NCBI GenBank assembly: GCA_022577435.1
Contig: JAKOON010000018.1
Span: 3,710,282 to 3,774,281, forward strand
DNA: 64,000 nt
Source of the DNA: Embiotoca jacksoni
Lineage: Eukaryota > Chordata > Actinopteri > Embiotocidae
Direction of reading: 5' to 3'
The position numbers were made by a program, and so were the translations under genes. Shown piece after piece: positions 56,223 to 64,000 of the stretch (its first letter is position 1; every line of letters begins with the position of its first letter). The notes beneath the pieces are model-generated. The model was not told where the DNA came from. It was given only the letters and a program-made list of their open reading frames with translations, and did not search any database.

Positions 56223-58599
56223 AACATACCATTCAATATGAAAAAAAAAAAATCCTCAAATCATGTTTGAGAGTGAAACAAAGGTGTCTTTGAACAGTTT
56301 TTGTCAAATTTTATTTGTATTTATTTATTTTATTCTCAGTTCTGAACACAGCAATGTGTGCAGTTTGATTAGTATTTCACAAAACATTTTTTATGTGAAA
56401 ATTCATTGTTGACCTTAAAAACAGTTTGACAAAATAATCGTCAGTGCTCACCCGTTTGGACAAATTGCCTGTGCTTATTAAGTCTGTAAAATGCAATTAA
56501 AAGCTCTGTTAAACTGTCTTAACTGCAGCGTGAGAGTGTATTACCAAAGGCCTTCACCCCTTGAACGATTCTGTTCACTTCAAGAATGACGTCTAAACCA
56601 CCTTATACGTGGACATGTTCTAAATACAGAAATCTCACCCGATTCGGAAACTACTGCCAGTTTTAGTCTGCTGCCTGGTCTCAAAGAGGATTTAGCCAGT
56701 GTCATTTAATACTATATTTACCCGTGGTGTGTAGCATCTAACAGATGGAAGCAATGACTGAAAGACTGATTCACCCTTCGCTGCATCCTCACTGTACAAT
56801 AGACTTTATCTTAAATTCATTCCCTTTGATCCATATGGATTAAAACCCTCTGCCCTCACCTCATTTCCTGCTATCCCACTCTGGCTGCGTTTTAAAGAGC
56901 TTCACTGTACAAGGACATAATGACTTTCTCTGTGATTACTACTGGGCTAAGCCAAGCTGCAAGCCTCTTATTCCCCCTACAGCTGGATCAAGCAGTAAAA
57001 GTTACCCATGAAATACCCACTGCAGCCAGAGTTCACCATAGGCACATCCGCCGATGCATGAAGGATGTGGGCAGAGATCCCATCAATGTAAGGGGTGGAA
57101 AGTTAACAAAAAGTATTGTTATCATCATAATTATGATGAGCATTATTTATTGTACTATCTTGAGGCACTGCAGTGATTAAATAAAAGGAACAAGTGTCTT
57201 AAAACATAACTCTGAAAAATGACTCTTTGTAAATTAGTCAATATTCTTTTTCGGTGAATAAACATGATAACAACCACACCAGACATTTCTGCCAAATTGA
57301 GATCAAGAGATCTCGATCTGGAAATATGGATAACTATTTAAGTAAATAAGAAATATTCATAAATGATAAGCTAAGGATGGGTTCAAGATACAGTCAGTCA
57401 TCAAATTTTCCAAGATGTTCATTATTCAGAAGCAGAATTTGAGGACCTTCATAAGAGTTTTTCCCCTTGCAATGCTTTCAACAGAAAATTAATCTAAAGG
57501 ACTTTGATAATCAATTAATTGTTCGAGCTTCTCATTACTTGAAAATTGTAATCTTTCTAAGGGTTTAGATGGTCGTGAAGATTTTCTGGATTTCTTTGAT
57601 ACTTATTATCTTTTGGATTTTGAACTCATAATCAAACAACAAACAGTTTGAATAGGTCAGTTTGGGCTGTGTATAATCTTAATGGGATTCATTCTCACAA
57701 TCTGTAGACAATTTGATTAACTGATCAAATAATCATCAGATTAATCAGTAATAGAAATAATCAAGATGTGCTCTGTGAATGCTCCTTAGGTTTAGTTAAA
57801 GGTCCCCTGGTAAATAAATTCAGATATCCTTTTTTGATTATAAAGCAGGTATAGTTGCTATATAAATATAATTAAACGGCTCAGTCCATGGAAAAATGCT
57901 CACAGCACATATCCAGCAAGTTTGCTGTTTTGAATTTTCTTTTGTGATGCCACAAACTCATGCTCATGTCATATGTCCACCCTCAGCATCGCACACCACC
58001 CAAACTTTTATGTGAAAGAAAGCAATCAATGGTCATCACTCACAAAAGAGGCGTCCAATCAGAAGAGAGGGTCACTGATAACATTGTGCCCTAAAGACAT
58101 GGACACAACACAGCCCGTTGTTGGTAGAACTCTGGAGAGTAGATAAAACACTATATTGAAATAGATTTTGGTACTGAAAACGGCAAAAATATCTTATTGA
58201 TAACAAGAATGGAAATAAAATTCAGGAAATGTGTAGAATATGGGATATTTAAAAATGGGGTAAAAAAAAAGAGGTAGATTACTTGCACAGAATAACATAC
58301 CATGTCATTCAGGTAAAAGAAGCTTGCCATACCGGTTCCTGCTATACTACTGCGAGCAAGCAGCAAGGGCTTTCAGTTAAGCTTGTTCCCAGCTTTTTTT
58401 TTTTTAAATTTAAAATGTTTTTGTAATGTATTTTCTTCAATATATCTGTTGTATCTGGATGATGAAGTGATCCACTGGATTTTCTGACTTGTTTTTGTGT
58501 ACATTATGTTTGGGTGTTCTGGTATGAAACTGCTTTGTTTCCTGTTGTATTTTCCTACTTTTATTCCATTTGAACCTTTTATTTTATATATATCTATTG

Positions 58600-58619
58600 A
58601 GAGAGAGAGAGAGAGAGAG
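58600..58619. repeat. (GA)n microsatellite
   Basis: About ten GA units. Confidence 0.85.
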
Positions 58620-60068
58620 TTTTATTGTTTGTCTTATTGGCTTTTATTTATAGTGTTTTATTGTCTATAAAGCACAATGTCACATTTTTGTCTGTGTGTT
58701 TGTTTTGCAAAGACTTACGCCAGCAGAGTTTTTAAAAAAAAATAATTTAAATAATGCATGGCAGAGCTCGGATCTACTTCAACTGCTAACACTTTTTTCA
58801 CTCCCTCACACTCACAATCCTAACACTAAGTCAGGAGTAGCCTGAGTTATATGATTTTGACTTATTTTGAACCCTTTGTCTTTCTCTGACTTAGTTTGGA
58901 AAAATGTTCTTCCCTAAATACAAACTAAATTTGTTACTGCCATTACATCATATCATAGTATTTTTGCAGTGAAGTTTTTCCATTTTTAATATACAGACCC
59001 CACATTGATAATCCTTAGCTAACACATTTGTCTGGATTCAAGGTCCCTCACTGTTCACACTTGGACTTGACTGCAGCTTGTCTGGTATCGTAGCCCCAAC
59101 GCTCTAAGTTGTCAGTTCATTGCAAACATTTGCTCAGTGCATCGCTGTGTAGGCTGTCGGCCTTGACAGCAAAGGCACAATGTGGTTCACAGTTTGGTGC
59201 TAGAATGTCTTCTGTGAAGGCTCTGTTGCTGTGTGCGACATGGACCGACCATGTGAGCTCTATTGTGATCGACTAAGTCGAGATACTGGAAAGACAGTGT
59301 TTCGCAATGGCTGTTACTGTTACAGTCCATATGAGAGCTTGTTTGGGGGAATATACAACCTTGCGGTAAGAGTTGTGTGTCTGTTGTACTTCAGCTCATG
59401 AGGTCGGAGATTAAACAGGTTGCAAGATGAGGCGAGATGACAATACAAATGTAACTGTACTCAACTGTAACTGTAATCGGCTAGTCATATTTGAAAACAT
59501 TTTTCAATGCACTTTCACATAAAATTATTATCAGGTGCAAGTTTTAAGCTTTGTTTTTAGAAAGAAAAACAAATCTGCTCATCTTTTCCCATCAAAAACT
59601 ACAATAGTAATCTTGTGGCTCAGTGTCACCTGTCTTAAAGACAATTGTGTGGCTTGGCATGCATAAATTAGTTAGAAATGGTCTTTCATTTCTCAGATCT
59701 ACTTTGTACTGCTTTTGCTGTGTCATGCCCAAACATTGCCTTCTCATTTGTAGTATTTTTGTCAACATGTCTGATTCTTAGTCCACATCCACCACATTGC
59801 TTGATGTTCAAATAGGCTTTTTGTATTGCTGACATGACAGTTGACAGCACATGACTCAGTGTCATGTTCAAATAATCTGCTGCTCCATTTGATGGATTAA
59901 ATACAAATGTAATGGTACAGTTGTTTGTTTTGGTGTTTGTATTTAAATGTTCCTTCTTGATATTCTTGAGGAAAGTTAAAACATGGTGAGCCCTTTTTCT
60001 TTTGTCTTCCAGAAATGCATCAGTAGAATTATTTTTTCTCAGATTGTCTTTATATGCATCATTTCAAA

Positions 60069-60135
60069 AGAATTTCCCCTTGGGGATTAATAAAGTAAGT
60101 AACTAACTAACTATTGATCGATTGATTGATCTATT
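60069..60135 (+). repeat. Retroposon-like 3' tail with tetranucleotide repeats
   Basis: AATTTCCCCTTGGGGATTAA followed by TAAAGTAAG, ACTAACTAACTA and GATTGATTGAT. The first block is typical of 3' ends of fish LINE-type retroposons that finish in short tandem repeats. No upstream body is recognisable. Confidence 0.45.
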
Positions 60136-60894
60136 TTGTTTAATTTGTTTGCTCAGTAACAATGTGTATAAACCTACAAAATATTTTTTGTGTTTTCTAA
60201 ATAAATAATGAGCATCAGCATTCATTTGCCAGAAAGGCCTTTAATATTACTTTCTTATACAGAATCATAGTCCATTTACCGTTTTTAGTGTAGTTATTAT
60301 TTATTTATGCCGTTCATGAGAAGTCATCATCATGATCTGAACTATTAAAAATTCATATAAATGAAACAATGTAAAACTCAGATGCAGTGAGTGCAAAGCA
60401 GAGTCCAAAGTGGCTTTAGTGTATGCAGTGTCAAAATACTTTGATAACGTCAAGAATTGCTAACACGTTGACAAGTAATTTATTGTTTTTTAGATGTTAT
60501 CATGGCAACTTCCGCCTTTTTTTCTGTTGGTGGTACAAACTGGACATTGCTACCCAAGCTAACCAAGATGCACACATTTTCTCATGGATCAAGGTGGCAA
60601 TACAAAGCTTGTTCAAATTTGGATCTTGTGTTCTCTCTCTCCAAAGGACAGTTCAAAACATTATTCAACTGACTGCACTGTTATCCTGATGCAGAGCTGT
60701 TTAAAATATTTGTTGTCTACTTTACGGTAAAGAAAGCACAGTACCTGCATGAAAAGTCTTCCTCTTTTGAGGAAACAGGTTCTTAAATGATGTATTTCTT
60801 TCTCAGTCAACGACCATATTCTGCTTTGGTTACATGATATGCTGAACCTCCACTGCATTTCCTATGAAGACAAAACTGTGCTGTTTTTCTACAG

Positions 60895-60989
60895 GTGATG
60901 GCCTCCCAAAGGAAAACAGTCCCTTTATTAACAACACAGACAATGACAAAGGAAACAGCTATGATGGCACTAACATGGCGCTTTTTGAG
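60895..60989 (+). CDS. slc12a7: K-Cl cotransporter KCC4, shared exon 2
   Basis: The acceptor is CTGTTTTTCTACAG/GTGATGG and the donor GAG/GTAACT at 60989/60990. The exon supplies the last two bases of a Gly codon and then 31 residues: DGLPKENSPFINNTDNDKGN, SYDGTNMALFE. This matches the KCC N-terminal block GDGNPRENSPFLNN...GKNMALFE of human KCC4 and GDGNPKESSPFINSTD...NMALFE of KCC2. It starts in phase 1 and ends in phase 0. It lies in the cytoplasmic N-terminus. All first exons proposed here join to it in frame. Confidence 0.95.
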
Positions 60990-61725
60990 GTAACTGTTAA
61001 ACAGTTTTTATGAAATTATCAACTGGATGTAATCATTGTTTACAGGGCTACATGAGTAAATGTGACTGTGAGTGTTTGGAAACCCCTAACTGCAGTAAAA
61101 GCTGTAAATACATCAGAATAGTTTCTAAGTAAACATTCACTGTTAGTCGTATATCTGCAGTTTAAATTAGAACCAGCCTATGAAGCTCAGATCATTCATT
61201 AATACACTGTATGCTAAAGCAATGGGCGCAGCTGTGGTGAACTAAATAAATCGAACACAGATAAAAGTACCAATCTGCTGTGAGTTAACAATGTGTCAGT
61301 CAAAGAGTTTGTTTGCCAGAAAAACTGGTGCATTCCTTTAAGTTGATTCAGCGGAACCTTTGCTACTGTGCCATTTGGCAGACCTTGATGCTCTGTGGTC
61401 ATTGGCCCTTGTATAGGATCAATTAGACACTTCTGTTTTCACCACTCTGCATGAAGCCGATCCAGCCTGCTATTCTGAGATCCTTTGAACTAAATATTGA
61501 ACTGTTTATTATGCTCCAGGAAGAGTTCATCCTTCTAAGTATATGGTAACTGCACATCCAAAGGCCAAATCTTATATTTTGTAGACATAAGCATTGTTAC
61601 TGTAATGTGAGAAAAACTAAATGCTGAGGAAAATGAAGTTTAAAACCAAAATGTTAGGTGTAAAAAGATTAAGTGTCTGATGCTGCTATTGTTCAGCATG
61701 TGAAAAAACATTGTCCCTATTGCAG
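60990..61725. other. slc12a7: Intron 2
   Basis: A 736-base intron between exons 2 and 3, with GT...AG ends and a pyrimidine-containing acceptor (TTGTCCCTATTGCAG). Nothing else seen in it. Confidence 0.85.
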
Positions 61726-61857
61726 GAGGAAATGGACAGCAACCCCATGGTGTCATCTCTACTCAATAAACTGGCAAACTACACCAATCTCACCCAGGGG
61801 GCCCAGGAGCACGAGGAGGCTGACGATGATGAGGGACCAAAGAAGAAAGCTGTTAAG
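61726..61857 (+). CDS. slc12a7: K-Cl cotransporter KCC4, exon 3
   Basis: The exon encodes 44 residues in phase 0 at both ends: EEM, then DSNPMVSSLLNKLANYTNL, TQGAQEHEEADDDEG and PKKKAVK. The segment DSNPMVSSLLNKLANYTNL is identical to human KCC4 as I know it, and differs from KCC2 (DTSPMVSSLLSGLANYTNL), KCC1 and KCC3, which is the main ground for naming slc12a7. The acceptor is CTATTGCAG/GAGGAA, the donor AAG/GTAAAA at 61857/61858. In known KCCs the next exon begins APRMGT just before the first membrane helix; that exon lies beyond the right edge. Whether this is the teleost a or b paralogue cannot be told from here. Confidence 0.95.
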
Positions 61858-62683
61858 GTAAAAAGTAGAAAGCCTTGTTTTGTGCTGTGTCTATGCTCGA
61901 GCTTTAAGGTAGTGTTTACATTTGTTACATATATGGTACTTTACAGTTGTATATTAACAGCTGTTCTTTTAAAACTGCTAAACTATCATTACATAACAGG
62001 GTCATTGACTGATGAATCCTTGCTATTTGTTTAATTGTCAAATCTTTCTCTTAGTATGCACCTCATTGTCATCTGCACAACCTGCGTGTTCAGATTTTAC
62101 ATTCCTTTAAAAGTTGGTTTCACATTTTAACAAAACATTTTTTTTAAATTTATTCATCAATCTTGTAATTGTATTATGTATTACTGCTTAGTATGTCTCA
62201 TACAGAAATGTATAGTTTTCAAAGAAATTTATATCTCCTCTAATTTGATCATATGAACTCTTGATAGTCTTTTATATAGAAATAAGTTGTCCAAAGGGAA
62301 TTTGTGGACAAATACTATCAGGTATTTTCAGCCATATTTTCTAAGAAGCATGGATTTCTTCTTCTCTCAGGCCTGCATACAGTATTGTCTGTTGGTCTGG
62401 TCAGAGTAGAGGGAAAAGACTCCATCTGGCTACAAGATAAACTACTCGAAGAGCCTGGGTTGTTGTTCATAAGTGTTCTGATTTGGTTCTGTATCTTCCT
62501 GATGTTGATGTTTTGTTCTTAATTTGAAAGATAAAAATAAAGTTTTCCACAAAAAAAAGACAATGTAAGGAATTATCAAATAGAATAACAATGCAAATAC
62601 AAACATATTTCCAAAAGCTTTCACAAAAAGATATGTTCTTAACTTTGGGAGGGCATAATCCAGGTCAATAAATCTGAAATATA
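61858..62683. other. slc12a7: Intron 3, proximal part
   Basis: AT-rich intronic DNA running into a Tc1-like element. No exon recognised; the next slc12a7 exon is outside the window. Confidence 0.6.
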
Positions 62684-62978
62684 CAGTGCTCAAAAAAATA
62701 AAGGGAACACTTAAACAACACAATGTAACTCCAAGTCAATCACACTTCTGGGAAATCAACCTGTCCAGTTAGGAAGCAACACTGATTGTGAATCAATTTC
62801 ACCTGCTGTTGTGCAACTGGAACAGGCAACAGGTGGAAATGAGGCAATTAGCAAGACAACCCCTATAAAGGAATGGTTCTGCAGGTGGTGACCACAGACC
62901 ATTTCTCTGTCCTCATCCTTTCTGGCTGATTTTTGGTCACTTTTGCATTGTGCCAGTGCCCTCAGCACTAGAGGTAGC

Positions 62979-63990
62979 ATGAGGCGGTGTCTACAACCCA
63001 CAGAAGTTGCTCATTACATTTCATTACATTACATTTCATTGAGCTGACGCTTTTATCCAAAGCGACTTACAATAAGGTTGTGCAGCTCATCAGGATGGCA
63101 CATCAATGCACGCTGTGGCAAGAAGGTTTGCTGTGTCTGTCAGCACAGTGTCAAGAGCACGGAGGAGATACCAGGAGACGGGCCAGTACACCAGGAGACG
63201 TGGAGGGGGCCGTAGGAGAACAACAACCCAGCAGCAGGACCGCTATCTGCTCCTTTGTGCAAGGAGGAACAGGAGGAGCACTGCCAGAACCCTACAAAAT
63301 GACCTCCAGCAGGCCACTAATGTGCATGTTTCTACTCAAACTGTCAGAAACAGACTCTATGAGGGTGGTATGAGGACCCGACGTCCACAAGTGGGGTCTG
63401 TGCTTACAGCCCAACACCGTGCAGGGTGATTGGCATTTGCCAGAGAACACCAAGATTGGCAGCTTCGCCATTGGCGCCCTGTGCTCTTCATGGATGAGAG
63501 CAGGTTCAAACTGAGCACATGTGACAGACGTGACAGAGTCTGGAGACGCCGTGGAGAACGTTCTGCTGCCTGCAACATCCTCCAGCATGACCGGTTTGGC
63601 GGTGGGTCAGCAATGGTCTGGGGAGGCATTTCTTTGGAGGGCCGCGCAGCATGTGCTAGCCAGAGGTACCCTGACTGCCATTAGGTACCGGGATGAGATC
63701 CTCAGACCCATTATAAGACCATATGCTGGTGCAGTGGGCCCTGGGTTCCTTCTGATGCATGACAATGCTAGGCCTCATGTGGCTGTAGTGTGTCAGCAGT
63801 TCCTGCATGATGAAGGCATTGATGCTATGGACTGGCCTGTCCGTTCCCCAGACCTGAATCCAATCCAGCACATCTGGGACATCATGTCTCGTTCCATCCA
63901 CCAAAGCCACGTCGCACCACAGACTGTCCAGCTTTGATTCAGGTCTGGGAGGAGATCCCTCAGGAGAACATCCGTCGTCTCAACAGGAGC
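62979..63990 (+). pseudogene. Tc1-like transposase, disrupted
   Basis: The frame starts ATG AGG CGG TGT (MRRCLQPTEVAH) at 62979, then an insertion of about 61 bases interrupts it. The DNA-binding part resumes as MHAVARRFAVSVSTVSRARR and RYQETGQYTRRRGGGRRR, running to SVLTAQHRAG and a TGA stop at 63427-63429 where the frame should continue. The catalytic domain follows in the same frame: RPVLFMDESRFKLSTCDRRD (first Asp region), DRFGGGSAMVWGGISLEGRA. After a frameshift near 63640 it reads FLLMHDNARPHVA (second Asp) and SPDLNPIQHIWDIMSRS. Here the expected catalytic Glu (PIE) reads Gln (PIQ). With an insertion, a stop, a frameshift and a missing Glu, this copy cannot be active. It extends beyond the right edge. 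Confidence 0.88.
63014..63075 (-). mobile_element. ~61-bp L2 3'-tail insertion inside Tc1-like transposase
   Basis: The + strand segment TTACATTTCATTACATTACA then TTTCATTGAGCTGACGCTTT, TATCCAAAGCGACTTACAAT is the same L2 tail as at 24573-24625, in the same orientation. It separates GAAGTTGCTCA from GGTTGTGCAGCTCATC, which are contiguous in the family. It is thus an extremely 5'-truncated L2 (or L2-tailed SINE) insertion. No clear target duplication beyond one or two bases is visible. Confidence 0.8.
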
Positions 63991-64000
63991 ATGCCCAGGC

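Larger units (their letters stand above)
56223..60894. other. Last intron before exon 2, no further exon supported
   Basis: AT-rich. A (GA)n tract lies at about 58600-58619. A block AATTTCCCCTTGGGGATTAA then TAAAGTAAGTAACTAACTAA at about 60070-60110 resembles the 3' tail of a CR1/L2-type fish retroposon, followed by GATTGATTGATC repeats. An exon-like segment at 56983-57087 was examined and rejected (see rejected list). Confidence 0.45.
62684..64000 (+). mobile_element. Tc1-like transposon (second family), broken, runs off right edge
   Basis: The left terminal repeat begins CAGTGCTCAAAAAAATAAAG at 62684, preceded by TA. The arm (62684 to about 62810) is homologous, inverted, to 50229-50353. 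A leader with a TATAAAG word near 62873 follows, then the transposase start MRRCLQPTEVAH at 62979. The right end is not in the window. This family is distinct from both the 45001 element and the 42928 remnant. Confidence 0.9.

Noticed and set aside
56983..57087. Exon-like segment: acceptor TTCCCCCTACAG, 105 open bases (LDQAVKVTHEIPTAARVHHR...), donor AAT/GTAAGG
   Set aside because: It is open only in phase 0. In phase 1, required between the slc12a7 first exons and exon 2, it hits TGA after nine codons. No family is recognised, so it is not listed as an exon.
60895..61857. Naming the gene slc12a5 (KCC2) instead of slc12a7
   Set aside because: Exon 2 resembles KCC2 about as well as KCC4, but exon 3 (DSNPMVSSLLNKLANYTNL) and exon 1B (MPTNFTVVPV) match KCC4 and not KCC2.

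Overview
The window looks like teleost (probably percomorph) nuclear DNA. The evidence is three kinds of Tc1-like DNA transposon, a Rex3-type LINE, an L2-type LINE with the usual fish 3' tail, a chromodomain-type Ty3/Gypsy element, many long (CA/TG)n microsatellites, and a vertebrate solute-carrier gene split over very long introns. This is an inference from content; no species is named.

One protein-coding gene is recognised: the 5' end of a K-Cl cotransporter of the SLC12 family, best matched to KCC4/slc12a7, on the + strand. It runs off the right edge. Two spliced coding exons are secure (60895-60989 and 61726-61857). They encode the cytoplasmic N-terminus just before the first membrane segment. 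Two first exons about 17 kb apart (16249-16486 and 33146-33266) both end in phase 1 and both join exon 2 in frame. A third short candidate (51379-51409) also ends in phase 1 at a good donor. The gene therefore appears to use alternative promoters, as KCC2 and KCC3 do. The first of these exons carries an RFxV-type SPAK/OSR1 docking motif (RFVV); the second has NFTV at the same place and the third has neither.

Layout: 1-4150 is a degenerate satellite with two monomer types. 5160-7445 is a broken Rex3 LINE with an L2 fragment nested inside it. 7830-16000 holds small dispersed repeats (a SINE-like unit, a long CA tract, a T/G-rich tandem tract, a repeat carrying a perfect oestrogen-response-element palindrome, and a degraded MITE). 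16.0-16.5 kb is the first promoter and exon 1A. The first intron of the longest transcript (16.5-60.9 kb) holds a 97-bp TTAA-flanked mini-element, a hAT-like MITE with 8-bp target duplication, a 2.7-kb L2 LINE, a second copy of the palindrome-bearing repeat, exon 1B with its promoter, a Ty3/Gypsy element with both LTRs, a Tc1 remnant, an apparently intact Tc1-like transposon with an uninterrupted 346-residue transposase, a chimera made of two different Tc1-like ends, candidate exon 1C and several microsatellites. After exon 3 a further Tc1-like transposon (62684-64000, off the edge) has a ~61-bp L2 tail inserted in its transposase gene.

The rest of the window is AT-rich unique intergenic or intronic DNA in which I could not support any gene. 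No rRNA, confident tRNA, CRISPR array or bacterial-type feature was seen.
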